Source: Dehalococcoidia bacterium (GTDB lineage Bacteria; Chloroflexota; Dehalococcoidia; GIF9; AB-539-J10). Taken from it: a stretch of 36,834 bases of DNA. The stretch's first letter is position 1. Every line of letters begins with the position of its first letter. The notes beneath the pieces are model-generated. The model did no database searches. It was not told where the DNA came from and saw only the letters and a program-made list of their open reading frames with translations. Positions 27,617 through 36,834 of this stretch are shown here, piece by piece. Location: positions 1-36,834 of the forward strand of contig JAUWGZ010000003.1 in the NCBI GenBank assembly GCA_030606165.1. Reading direction: 5' to 3'. Position numbers and translations under genes: made by a program.

Positions 27617-27621
27617 TAAAC

Positions 27622-29064
27622 ATGGCTGAAAAGGAAACAACCGTAATAACGGAAGCAGAGAAAATTTTAGATAGGGAAAACATAATAGCGAAAGCAGAGG
27701 AGGTCTTAGACCAAGGCTATGATGGCATCATTGGGCTTCGAAAAAGATGGGGACATGTAAGCCCTTATCTTTTTACAACTAAGGACGAGCTTAAAGAACT
27801 GGAACTGGAGCCCCGATATAACCTGGCAACTTTTGTTCGTCAACTCAAAAATAAATGGCCTGATGCAAGATTGGGGATTGTTTCTAGAGGATGTGACGAA
27901 AGGGCTTTAGATAAACTTGAAGAACTAGGTGTTTTTAGTAAAGAGGGCGTGGTTTTTATAGGTATAACCTGTTCCATGGAGCAGGCGGAGGAATGTAACT
28001 GTGAGAAGCCAATCTATACTCCCTTGGATTGCACCGGCTGCTGGAAGTGTATGGAAGAGTGCCCGAAGGATGCTATCACACGGATAAATGTTTGCCCCAT
28101 CCTGGTGCCTGATCAGTTTAACTTGGGCCTGGGGCAGAGAAAGGCCATCTATTTACCCTTCCCTCAGGCAGTGCCTAAGAAAAACGTCAGAGATCCCAAT
28201 CACTGCCTACGAATCACAGAGAAGCTCGAATGTAAGGGATGTGAAAACGCTTGCGAAGCTAAGGCAATCGTTCATGACATGGCTGACCAGATTGTGGATC
28301 TGGATGTTGGCGCCATTATAGTCGCCACTGGCTTAGATTTCTACGATGTCTCAGGACTGGAAGAGTATGGCTATGGAAAGATAAAGAATGTCGTCACGGC
28401 TATGGAATATGAGAGATTAACCTCAGCATCAGGACCCACTTTGGGATCGCTTGACCGACCATCAGATGGCAAGGTCCCTCACAATATAGCCTTCATTCAA
28501 TGCGTTGGCTCCCGCGATTTTAGGTGTGAACCATATTGTTCTAGCGTCTGCTGCATGCATGCCACTAAGGAAGCCATGATGGCATATGAGCATGAGCCAG
28601 GGACGAAGTCCACTGTCTTTTATATGGATATGAGGGCTGTAGGCAAAAGGTTCCAGGAATATATTGCCAGGGCTAAAAGCGACTATAATGTGACTTATAT
28701 CAGGAGTCGCCCGGGCAGGATCGAAGTTAACCCTGAGAATGATAACCCTATTATCTGGTATGAGGATACAACTACTGGGGAAATAAAGAAATTTGAGGCA
28801 GAAATAGTGGTTCTTGCTCAAGCGATGATTCCTCAAATCACAAAGGACCTAGCAGAAATATTAGGTATAGAGTTAGATGAAAATGGCTTTGTGAAGACTC
28901 CAGGTGGATTCTTGCAACCTCTGGATACTACAAAGCCTGGCATCTTTGCTTGCGGCTATGTCCACAGTCCACGTGATATCCCGGATTCTGTAACCCAGGC
29001 CTCGGGGGCAGCGGGCAGAGCTGCTGAAGAGATTGCTTCGCTCCACTCGCAAGGAGGCAAGTGA
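27622..29064 (+). CDS. FrhB/FdhB-like N-terminal segment + ferredoxin + HdrA C-terminal half
   Basis: GIVSRGCDERALDKLEELG...IGITCSMEQAEEC; CTGCWKCMEECP; RKAIYLPFPQAVP, VGAIIVATG, QCVGSRDFRCEPYCSSVCCMHATKEA, GIFACGYVHSPRDIPDSVTQASGAA. No N-terminal GxGxxG. ATG 27622. Confidence 0.85.
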   Translation: MAEKETTVITEAEKILDRENIIAKAEEVLDQGYDGIIGLRKRWGHVSPYLFTTKDELKELELEPRYNLATFVRQLKNKWPDARLGIVSRGCDERALDKLEELGVFSKEGVVFIGITCSMEQAEECNCEKPIYTPLDCTGCWKCMEECPKDAITRINVCPILVPDQFNLGLGQRKAIYLPFPQAVPKKNVRDPNHCLRITEKLECKGCENACEAKAIVHDMADQIVDLDVGAIIVATGLDFYDVSGLEEYGYGKIKNVVTAMEYERLTSASGPTLGSLDRPSDGKVPHNIAFIQCVGSRDFRCEPYCSSVCCMHATKEAMMAYEHEPGTKSTVFYMDMRAVGKRFQEYIARAKSDYNVTYIRSRPGRIEVNPENDNPIIWYEDTTTGEIKKFEAEIVVLAQAMIPQITKDLAEILGIELDENGFVKTPGGFLQPLDTTKPGIFACGYVHSPRDIPDSVTQASGAAGRAAEEIASLHSQGGK

Positions 29065-29065
29065 A

Positions 29066-30745
29066 GTGGAAGAACCTCGTATCGGAGTCTTTGTCTGTCA
29101 TTGTGGCAGGAACATAGGGGCATATGTAGATGTTCCTGGAGTGGTGGAATACGTAAAGGGATTGCCTAATGTCGTGCATGCTGAGCGTAATCTCTACACC
29201 TGCTCTGAAGAGGGGATATCGGCGATTAAGAAGGGGATTCAGGAGCACAATCTGAACCGCGTCATAGTAGCTTCTTGTACACCTAGGACTCACGAGCCGC
29301 TCTTTAGGTCTGCCTGCGAAGCTGTAGGCTTAAACAAATATCTTTTTGAGTTTGTTAACATAAGGGATCAGTGCTCTTGGGTGCATATGCATGAGCCTGA
29401 GAAAGCTACGGAAAAGGCTAAAGACCTCATCAGGATGGGAGTAGCCAAAGCGAGGCTGCTTGAGCCGCTGGAGGAGATTGAAATCAAGGTAACTCCTTCT
29501 GCCTTAGTGATTGGTGGCGGAGTTGTAGGCATGGGCGCTGCCTTAAATTTGGCAGCGCAAGGTTTCGAAGTCCATGTGGTGGAAAAGGAGCCAGAACTTG
29601 GAGGAACTCTTCGCAGTGTTTATAAGCTTTACCCCACGAATGAAGAGGCAACAAAGGTAACCAATCCACTTATTGAAAAAGTCAAGAATGATCCTAAGAT
29701 TAAGACTTATCTTTCGGCCAAAGTAAAAGAAGTCAGCGGGTTTATAGGGAATTTTGATGTCGTTGTGAATCAAGACGGAGAAGAGAGTAAGTTCAATGTA
29801 GGTACTATCATAGTAGCCATCGGGGCTGATAAGTTAAAACCGACGGGGCAATATGGCTATGGTGAGATGCCTAATGTCCTCACTCAATTAGAGCTGGAGG
29901 AACGGATGAAGAAGGGTGAGCCGGTAGGTCAGAATGTTGTAATGATCAATTGTGTGGGAGCCCGGGTTCCGGAGAGAACTTATTGCAGCAGAATCTGCTG
30001 CATGACGGCAATTAAAAATGCCTCCCTTATTAAAGAATCGAACCCAAAGGCAAAGGTCTGGATATTGCACCGAGACCTCATGACTTATGGTGTGGACTTC
30101 GAGAACTATTATCGAAAAGCCATGGAACTGGGAGTTAGATTCATCAGATATAGCTTGGAAAGGCCTCCTCAAGTTATTGGGGATGGGAAAGCTGAGGAGA
30201 TAAAGGCATACCATGAACTACGAAGAGAGGAGATAGAACTTCCCTGTGATATGCTCGTTCTAACTACTCCCCTTATCCCTGCCGAGGATAACCAAGATAT
30301 CTCTAAGATGCTTAAAGTCTCCTTAGATGAGTTTGGTTTCTTCCTGGAAGCGCACCTAAAACTCCGACCTGTGGAATTTGCTATGGATGGTATTTACATC
30401 TGTGGCTCAGCAAAGTGGCCTACAGATGTGACCGAAGGAATCTCTCAAGCCTACGCTGCTGCTTCAAAAGCGGCCGGTCCCCTGAGAATGGGTTATGTCA
30501 AGCCTGAGGCGATAAACGCCTTGGTTAATGAGGATAAGTGCTCAGGCTGTGGCATTTGCGAACTTTTGTGCCCCTTTCAGGCTATTGAGCTTCAGCCTAG
30601 AGATGGGAAGAGAGTGTCCCATGTCAATGAAGCAGTATGCAAGGGTTGTGGCACCTGCGGTGCTGCCTGCCCTTCAGGAGCCATCGCCATGCACTACTTC
30701 ACTGATGAGCAAATTCTAGCTCAGGTAGAAGCTTTATTTAGCTAA
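29066..30745 (+). CDS. HdrA-like protein lacking the DCxxC motif and internal ferredoxin; GTG start
   Basis: GVFVCHCGRNIGAYVDVPGVVEYVKGLPNVV; ALVIGGGVVGMGAALNLAAQG; NCVGARVPERTYCSRICCM; CSGCGICELLCP, CKGCGTCGAACP. Confidence 0.88.
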   Translation: MEEPRIGVFVCHCGRNIGAYVDVPGVVEYVKGLPNVVHAERNLYTCSEEGISAIKKGIQEHNLNRVIVASCTPRTHEPLFRSACEAVGLNKYLFEFVNIRDQCSWVHMHEPEKATEKAKDLIRMGVAKARLLEPLEEIEIKVTPSALVIGGGVVGMGAALNLAAQGFEVHVVEKEPELGGTLRSVYKLYPTNEEATKVTNPLIEKVKNDPKIKTYLSAKVKEVSGFIGNFDVVVNQDGEESKFNVGTIIVAIGADKLKPTGQYGYGEMPNVLTQLELEERMKKGEPVGQNVVMINCVGARVPERTYCSRICCMTAIKNASLIKESNPKAKVWILHRDLMTYGVDFENYYRKAMELGVRFIRYSLERPPQVIGDGKAEEIKAYHELRREEIELPCDMLVLTTPLIPAEDNQDISKMLKVSLDEFGFFLEAHLKLRPVEFAMDGIYICGSAKWPTDVTEGISQAYAAASKAAGPLRMGYVKPEAINALVNEDKCSGCGICELLCPFQAIELQPRDGKRVSHVNEAVCKGCGTCGAACPSGAIAMHYFTDEQILAQVEALFS

Positions 30746-31609
30746 ATGAATTGGGATGGAGTTCACCAAATGTTTCGGATTATTTCTAGAGAGACTTTAG
30801 GGACGAAAATTCATCTGTTCAAAATCGAAGCACCGGCAATTGCTAGAAAAGCGCTGGCGGGGCAGTTTGTTGTCATCAGGATTGATGAAAGGGGCGAGCG
30901 TATTCCTCTGACGCTTGCTGACTGGAATGGGAAGGAAGGCAGTGTTACCCTGGTGTTTCTGGAAGCGGGAGCGACAACCTTTAGGCTGGCGTTGCTGAAA
31001 GCCGGTGACTTCATTGCTGACTTTGTTGGTCCCCTTGGTGTACCATCGCATATTGACAAATTTGGTACTGTAGCCTGTGTGGCGGGAGGGGTTGGTGCTG
31101 CGTCAATAACGCCTATTGCCAAGGCACTGAAGGAGAAGGGAAACAAGATTATCTCCATTTTGGGGGCACGGAGCAAGGACTTGCTCTTTTGGGAAGATAA
31201 ACTACGCAGTGTCAGCCAGCGACTAATAGTTACTACTGATGATGGCACGTATGGTCGCAAAGGGGTAGTAACTGAGCCACTGAAGGAGCTGCTTGAGAGT
31301 GAGGAGAAGGTTGACCGAGTCATTGCCATTGGCCCGAGCATCATGATGAAGTTCTGTGCCCAGACCACCCTGCCTTTCGGGGTGAAGACTATTGTTAGCC
31401 TGAATCCAATAATGGTTGATGGCACCGGGATGTGTGGCTGCTGCCGGGTATCCGTTGGTGGCGTAACCAAGTTTGCCTGCGTGGACGGGCCTGATTTTGA
31501 CGGGCATCAGGTAGACTGGGACTTGCTCTCAGCCCGACTGCGTATTTATCTTGATGAAGAAAAACGCTCTTTTGAGCAGTGGCAGGCTCGGATGGGCAAG
31601 CGTTCTTGA
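30746..31609 (+). CDS. nfnA: NfnA / ferredoxin-NADP+ reductase alpha (SudB-like)
   Basis: FRIISRETLGTKIHLFKIEAPAIARKALAGQFVVIRIDERGERIPLTLADW; MCGCCRVSVGG [2Fe-2S] motif. Confidence 0.9.
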   Translation: MNWDGVHQMFRIISRETLGTKIHLFKIEAPAIARKALAGQFVVIRIDERGERIPLTLADWNGKEGSVTLVFLEAGATTFRLALLKAGDFIADFVGPLGVPSHIDKFGTVACVAGGVGAASITPIAKALKEKGNKIISILGARSKDLLFWEDKLRSVSQRLIVTTDDGTYGRKGVVTEPLKELLESEEKVDRVIAIGPSIMMKFCAQTTLPFGVKTIVSLNPIMVDGTGMCGCCRVSVGGVTKFACVDGPDFDGHQVDWDLLSARLRIYLDEEKRSFEQWQARMGKRS

Positions 31610-31630
31610 ATGGAGGCCTAAGCAACATAC

Positions 31631-33028
31631 ATGGCTAAGCTGAATCTCAACAGAGAGCCAATGACAAAGCAGGACCCCAAGACGCGGGGTAAAAACTTTA
31701 ACGAGGTTGCCTTGGGTTACAGCGCCGAGCAGGCTAAAGCCGAGGCAAGCCGTTGTATCCAGTGTCCCAAGCATTCCTGTACCGATGGCTGCCCGGTGGA
31801 GATAGATATCCCCGGTTTTATCAAGGCTGTCCTTGATGATAATATGCCCGAAGCGGTAAGGATACTCAAGGATAAGAACAGCCTGCCCGGCATCTGCGGG
31901 CGGGTCTGCCCGCAAGAGACACAGTGTGAACAAGCATGCTCGCTAGCTAAGAAAGGAGCGCCTATTGCCATCGGACGCTTGGAGCGTTACGTGGCTGACT
32001 GGGAGCGGACTAATATAGGGGCGCTGAACCCCAAGGCCGAGCCGCCCAGACCAACTGGTAAACAGGTGGCGGTGGTCGGCTCCGGACCAGCCGGACTGGT
32101 TGCCGCTGCCGATTTAGCCAAGCTCGGCCATAGCGTTACTCTTCTTGAGGCATTGCATGTAGCTGGCGGGGTGCTGATGTATGGCATCCCCGAGTTCAGG
32201 CTACCCAAAGAAATTGTGCAGGCTGAGGTTGCCTACGTCGCTTCCCTGGGGGTGAAGATTGAGCTGGATTCGGTAGTGGGGAAGGTGGTGACGCTGGATG
32301 AATTGCTGGAGAGCGGCTACCATGCTATTTTCTTGGGTACTGGTGCCGGAGCACCCATGTTTATGGACATTCCCGGCGAGAACTTAAATGGCATCTATTC
32401 AGCGAATGAGTTCCTGACCCGGGTTAATCTGATGAAGGCGTACCAGTTTCCTGAATATGATACGCCGGTGTTTGTGGGCAGAAGGGTGGCAGTGATTGGT
32501 GGTGGTAATGTGGCTATGGACTCAGCCCGGTGTGCTCTCCGACTTGGTACTGACGAGGTTTACATTATCTACCGTCGCTCAGAGGTAGAGATGCCTGCCC
32601 GCCGTGAGGAAGTTGAGAATGCCAAGGAGGAAGGAATCCAGTTCAAGCTGCTGACCAACCCAAAGAGGTATATCGGCAGTGAGTCGAACTGGGTAGTTGG
32701 TATAGAGTGTTACGAGATGGGGCTGGGTGAGCCTGATGAGAGCGGTCGGCGGCGCCCCATTGCCAAAGAGGGAAGTGAGTTTATCCTGGATGTGGATATG
32801 GTGGTAGCTGCCTTGGGCACCCGTCCCAATCCCCTTATTGCTCAAACTACTTCCGATTTGAAGACAACCAAGTGGGGTACGGTAGTGGCTGATGATACTA
32901 CCGGCAAGACGATGAAGGACAGAGTCTGGGCTGGTGGGGATATAGTTACCGGCGCCGCTACGGTAATAAGCGCTATGGGCGCTGCCCGCCGCGCAGCAAG
33001 GGATATAGATGAGTATTTGAGGGGGTAG
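31631..33028 (+). CDS. nfnB: NfnB / NADPH-dependent glutamate synthase small-subunit homolog
   Basis: CIQCPKHSCTDGCPVEIDIPGFIKAV; CGRVCPQETQCEQACSL; VAVVGSGPAGLVAAADLAKLGH; VAVIGGGNVAMDSARCALRLG; VWAGGDIVTGAATVISAM. Confidence 0.92.
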   Translation: MAKLNLNREPMTKQDPKTRGKNFNEVALGYSAEQAKAEASRCIQCPKHSCTDGCPVEIDIPGFIKAVLDDNMPEAVRILKDKNSLPGICGRVCPQETQCEQACSLAKKGAPIAIGRLERYVADWERTNIGALNPKAEPPRPTGKQVAVVGSGPAGLVAAADLAKLGHSVTLLEALHVAGGVLMYGIPEFRLPKEIVQAEVAYVASLGVKIELDSVVGKVVTLDELLESGYHAIFLGTGAGAPMFMDIPGENLNGIYSANEFLTRVNLMKAYQFPEYDTPVFVGRRVAVIGGGNVAMDSARCALRLGTDEVYIIYRRSEVEMPARREEVENAKEEGIQFKLLTNPKRYIGSESNWVVGIECYEMGLGEPDESGRRRPIAKEGSEFILDVDMVVAALGTRPNPLIAQTTSDLKTTKWGTVVADDTTGKTMKDRVWAGGDIVTGAATVISAMGAARRAARDIDEYLRG

Positions 33029-33160
33029 TGTCGAATAGTTTAGCGTATAGATTATTTAGTCACCTGCAAAATTAGTATAATGGTATTAGTTATCCGTGCT
33101 ATTGAGCTGGCAAGTAAGGGTGGATTGGCACTACTCTTTTTGTTTAATTTAGGAGGATAG

Positions 33161-33604
33161 ATGGACAACTTTGAACCAAAAATAGTAGCTTTTTGCTGTA
33201 ACTGGTGCTCTTATGCCGGTGCTGACCTGGCTGGCACTTCTAGAATGCAATACCCCCCTGCTATCAGGATAATCAGGGTGATGTGCAGCGGCAGAGTAAG
33301 CCCTTTTTTGGTCCTTAAGGCCCTTAGCGTTGGTGCTGATGGCGTGTTAGTTCTTGGTTGCCATCCCGGTGATTGCCACTATATTGAAGGGAATTACAAG
33401 ACAATGCGCCGCATCCCGTTACTTAAGAAGGTGTTGAAGCAGTTTGGGATAGAGGAAGAAAGAGTTCGGCTGGAGTGGGTTTCTGCATCTGAAGGAGCAA
33501 AATTTGCGGAGGTAGCTAATAGTTTTACGCAATCCATAAAAAACTTGGGGCCAAGTACATTGGACAATTTAAAGCAGAGTTCTAAGGGGGCAAAGCATGG
33601 CTAA
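33161..33604 (+). CDS. mvhD: MvhD-type linker subunit, copy 2
   Basis: [41 protein letters not shown]...[18 protein letters not shown]. Confidence 0.93.
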   Translation: MDNFEPKIVAFCCNWCSYAGADLAGTSRMQYPPAIRIIRVMCSGRVSPFLVLKALSVGADGVLVLGCHPGDCHYIEGNYKTMRRIPLLKKVLKQFGIEEERVRLEWVSASEGAKFAEVANSFTQSIKNLGPSTLDNLKQSSKGAKHG

Positions 33605-34556
33605 ACTTAAGATAGCTCTTTACTGGGCGGCTAGTTGTGGTGGTTGTGACATCGCCACCCTAGCAATAGGCGAAAAGATTTTGAAGCTAGCTGAGGCCGC
33701 CGACATCGTGTTCTGGCCGATAGGCCTGGATTTCAAGTATGCTGATGTAGAGAAGATGCCAGATAAAAGTATTGATGCCTGTCTATTTAATGGTGCTATT
33801 CGGACTTCGGAGAATGAGCATGTTGCCAAGCTCTTACGAGCCAAATCTAAAATAATGATCGCTTATGGCTCTTGTTCCTATGAAGGCTGTATCCCCGGGC
33901 TGTCTAACTTCTACAATCGGCAGATGACATTCGAGCACGTCTACATAGAAACCCCAACGACTGATAATCCTGGGAAAATTTTCCCTCAGACGAAAGTTAA
34001 GGTGCCCGAGGGTGAGCTTGAGCTCCCTGAGTTCTATGATACGGTTAAGACTCTGGCCCAAACCGTGGATGTCGATTATTTCGTCCCCGGTTGTCCCCCG
34101 GAAGAAAAGACTACCTGGCTTGCCCTTGAAGCTTTGATTACAGGCAAGTTACCACCGAAAGGGACTGTCATAAGTCACGCGGTAAAGGCTGTTTGTGATG
34201 AGTGTCCTCGTAAGAAAGGGGAAAAGAAAATCAAAAAATTCTATAGACCTTACGAAATAGTCCCTGACCCGGAAATATGTCTACTGGAGCAGGGATTGTT
34301 GTGCTACGGCATAGCTACTCGGGGCGGCTGTGGTGCTCTCTGCCCTCAAGCCAATATGCCTTGCACCGGCTGTTATGGACCAGTGGAAGGAGTAATTGAC
34401 CAGGGGGCTCATTTTTTGAGTGCTCTTTCGTCTATCATTGACTCCAACGACCCTGAGGAAATCCAAAAAATAATTGATGATATTCCTGACCCGGCAGGCA
34501 CTTTTTATCGCTACAGTCTGCCAGATTCATTACTCAGGAGGGCGAGGATAAAATGA
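33597..34556 (+). CDS. mvhG: [NiFe] hydrogenase small subunit, MvhG-like (group 3c-type)
   Basis: [67 protein letters not shown]. Confidence 0.93.
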   Translation: MAKLKIALYWAASCGGCDIATLAIGEKILKLAEAADIVFWPIGLDFKYADVEKMPDKSIDACLFNGAIRTSENEHVAKLLRAKSKIMIAYGSCSYEGCIPGLSNFYNRQMTFEHVYIETPTTDNPGKIFPQTKVKVPEGELELPEFYDTVKTLAQTVDVDYFVPGCPPEEKTTWLALEALITGKLPPKGTVISHAVKAVCDECPRKKGEKKIKKFYRPYEIVPDPEICLLEQGLLCYGIATRGGCGALCPQANMPCTGCYGPVEGVIDQGAHFLSALSSIIDSNDPEEIQKIIDDIPDPAGTFYRYSLPDSLLRRARIK

Positions 34557-36022
34557 AAAAAATAATGATAGACCCCATCACCCGACTTGAAGGGCACGGT
34601 AAAATTGCCATCTTCCTCAATGACGATGGCGGGGTAGCCAATGTTTATTTCCAGGTTCCCGAGCTCAGAGGCTTCGAGAAATTTTCCGAGGGCCGCCCGG
34701 CTGAGGATATGCCCCAGATAACTCAGCGTATCTGCGGCGTCTGCCCTGAAGCCCACCATATGGCATCAACCAAAGCCTTAGACGCCCTGTTCCATGTCGA
34801 ACCAACCAGCACAGCCAAAAAGCTGCGTGAGCTTCTTTATAGCGCGTTCTATGTGACTGACCATACTACCCACTTTTATATCCTTGCTGCCCCCGATTTC
34901 GTTATGGGACCGGATGCTCCTCCTGCTGAGCGCAATATACTTGGAGTAATCGCCAAGGTAGGATTGGAGCTGGGAGGCGCTGTAATCAGGACACGCCATG
35001 AAAATCACTGGGTTATCCAGACAATTGGTGGCCGTCCAATACACCCCTGCTTCGGATTGCCCGGCGGTGTAAGCAAGGCCATAAATGAAGAGGAAAGGGC
35101 AAAGATAGAAGAAATAGCCAAATCGTCGGTGGAGTTCGGCAAATTATCGCTCAAAGTCTTTGATGACGTGGTTCTCAAGAACAAAGAGTATTTGGACATG
35201 GTCCTGAGCGATACTTTTACCCACCGGACTTATTCTATGGGGTTGGTTGATGAAAATAATAAGGTCAATTTCTACGATGGCAAAGTTCGTGTGGTTGACC
35301 CTGAGGGCAAAGAGTTCTGTAAGTATGCCCCTCGGGACTATCTGGAGCATGTGGCGGAACATGTCGAGCCCTGGACATATCTCAAGTTCCCTTATCTTAA
35401 GAATGTCGGCTGGAAAGGTTTTGTTGACGGCAAAGATAGTGGAGTTTATCGATGCACACCTCAATCACGGCTAAATGCTGCCGATGGTATGGCAACTCCT
35501 CTAGCTCAGGAAGAATATGAAAAGATGTATTCCACTCTTGGTGGCAAGCCAGCCCACTATACTCTGGCAACCCACTGGGCACGCCTGATTGAACTTCTTT
35601 ACGCCGCTGAAAGAATGGTGGAGCTTGTTCGAGATCCGGAGATAACCAGCCCGGATATTCGTACCATTCCTACGGCAACGCCTGACGAAGGGATAGGTAT
35701 TGTTGAAGCCCCGCGAGGTACACTTACCCATCATTACATAACTGACGAAAGAGGGATTATAAAGAAGTGCAACTTGATTGTCGGCACTACCAATAACCAC
35801 GCGGCTATCTCCATGTCTATCAAAAAGGCAGCCGTAGACCTGATAAAACCTGGTAAAGAGATAACTGAAGGTTTGCTCAACCGCATCGAGATGGCATGGC
35901 GTCCCTACGATCTCTGTCTTGCCTGTGCCACTCACTCTCTCCCTGGGCAAGCGCCTCTGGAAGTGACCATCTATGACGCCCAGGGCAACGAGCTTAAGAA
36001 ACTGAGCCAGGGCATCTCATAA
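34553..36022 (+). CDS. mvhA: [NiFe] hydrogenase large subunit, MvhA-like
   Basis: DPITRLEGHGKI; RICGVCPEAHHMAS; C-terminal DLCLACATHSLPGQ. Confidence 0.95.
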   Translation: MKKIMIDPITRLEGHGKIAIFLNDDGGVANVYFQVPELRGFEKFSEGRPAEDMPQITQRICGVCPEAHHMASTKALDALFHVEPTSTAKKLRELLYSAFYVTDHTTHFYILAAPDFVMGPDAPPAERNILGVIAKVGLELGGAVIRTRHENHWVIQTIGGRPIHPCFGLPGGVSKAINEEERAKIEEIAKSSVEFGKLSLKVFDDVVLKNKEYLDMVLSDTFTHRTYSMGLVDENNKVNFYDGKVRVVDPEGKEFCKYAPRDYLEHVAEHVEPWTYLKFPYLKNVGWKGFVDGKDSGVYRCTPQSRLNAADGMATPLAQEEYEKMYSTLGGKPAHYTLATHWARLIELLYAAERMVELVRDPEITSPDIRTIPTATPDEGIGIVEAPRGTLTHHYITDERGIIKKCNLIVGTTNNHAAISMSIKKAAVDLIKPGKEITEGLLNRIEMAWRPYDLCLACATHSLPGQAPLEVTIYDAQGNELKKLSQGIS

Positions 36023-36041
36023 CAAGTTTTCACGAATCGAA

Positions 36042-36497
36042 ATGAAAACCCTGGTTTTAGGGACGGGAAATCCTATTTTATCTGATGACGGAGTGGGGAT
36101 TAAGGTGGCGCAAGAGGTGGGGGAGAAGCTCAACGACCCCCAAATAACTGTGGCTGAAACAAGTGAAGCTGGCCTTCGTCTCTTAGATTCTATCGTGGGC
36201 TATGATAAAGTTATTATCATTGATGCCATCCAAACCAAAAAAGGAAAGGCAGGTCAAATATATCGTATGAAGCCTGAAGATTTTTCCTACGCCAAACATC
36301 TTTCCTCACCTCATCAAATAAACTTGGTTACTGCTCTAGAATTGGGGAAGATGCTTAACTTAATGATGCCCCAAAAGATCACGATATTCACTGTAGAAGC
36401 CAAAGATATTACTAACTTCAGCGAGAAATGCACGCCTGAGGTGGAGCAGGCAATTCCCGAAGCGGTTAAGATGGTGCTGGAAGAGTTAGTCGGCTAG
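36042..36497 (+). CDS. Hydrogenase maturation endopeptidase (HycI/HyaD family)
   Basis: [47 protein letters not shown]. Confidence 0.92.
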   Translation: MKTLVLGTGNPILSDDGVGIKVAQEVGEKLNDPQITVAETSEAGLRLLDSIVGYDKVIIIDAIQTKKGKAGQIYRMKPEDFSYAKHLSSPHQINLVTALELGKMLNLMMPQKITIFTVEAKDITNFSEKCTPEVEQAIPEAVKMVLEELVG

Positions 36498-36834
36498 GTA
36501 AAGCCCGCTTTTGCCTCCGCTCTTCCTTACTAAGCGAATCTCTCCAATGGTCATGTTTTTGTCCACTGCTTTGCACATGTCATAAATAGTCAAAGCACTT
36601 ACAGATACCGCTACCAGCGCCTCCATTTCGAATCCTGTTTTCCCAACTCCCTTGGCGCTGGCAGTAACCTCAACAAAATTACCATTTTCGAGGAGCTTAA
36701 ATTCAACTGCAATGTGGGTGAGCTGGAGAGGGTGACACAGAGGTATGAGACGGTGAGTTTCTTTCGCGGCCATGATTCCGGCTGTTTTTGCTACGGCCAA
36801 GACATCTCCTTTTGCTAGTTCCCCTTTACGGATA
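36486..36834 (-). CDS. moaC: Cyclic pyranopterin monophosphate synthase MoaC, 5' end beyond the window
   Basis: [38 protein letters not shown]...[39 protein letters not shown]; frame is open through the right edge. Confidence 0.95.
   Translation of the reverse strand, partial: IRKGELAKGDVLAVAKTAGIMAAKETHRLIPLCHPLQLTHIAVEFKLLENGNFVEVTASAKGVGKTGFEMEALVAVSVSALTIYDMCKAVDKNMTIGEIRLVRKSGGKSGLYLAD

Noticed and set aside
30811-31470. Long minus-strand ORF (219 aa) opposite nfnA, and similar antisense ORFs elsewhere
   Set aside because: Low-complexity Ser/Pro-rich translations opposite well-supported genes; shadow ORFs.
33124-33145. ttggcactactctttttg upstream of the second mvhD as a -24/-12 promoter
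   Set aside because: Good -24-like TTGGCAC but no GC at the correct -12 spacing.
1-36834. CRISPR arrays, transposases, prophage or rRNA genes
   Set aside because: No regularly spaced repeats, transposase motifs, phage structural genes or rRNA sequence were recognised.

Overview
The window looks like a chromosomal segment of an anaerobic bacterium. The gene content suggests Chloroflexota/Dehalococcoidia, but that is inference only. The left part (1-13100) is mostly housekeeping: an acyl-CoA dehydrogenase, a four-tRNA cluster, a minus-strand replication/ribosomal block (tandem DnaC-like ATPase, DnaD-like protein, dnaB, rplI, trxB), an M20 peptidase, and yceD-rpmF-fabD-nusB. At 13222-18108 there is a signalling module: a short, divergent sigma-54-like factor, a membrane histidine kinase, an NtrC-type activator, then a terminator followed directly by a near-consensus -24/-12 promoter. 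That promoter drives a response regulator with a duplicated four-cysteine motif. From 18480 to 36497 there is an ~18 kb same-strand redox supercluster: two fused HdrC/HdrB proteins, an HdrA-GltD fusion (HdrL-like), two MvhD, an HdrA whose N- and C-terminal halves are separate genes flanking a Cys-type formate dehydrogenase catalytic subunit, a third HdrA-like protein, NfnAB, MvhG/MvhA and a maturation protease. A truncated moaC lies at the right edge. The best candidates for something undescribed are the sigma-54/Cys-motif regulatory module next to this cluster, the HdrA split around fdhA, the tandem DnaC protein, and several interspersed repeats inside coding sequences. No homology search was run; family calls come from motif recognition.
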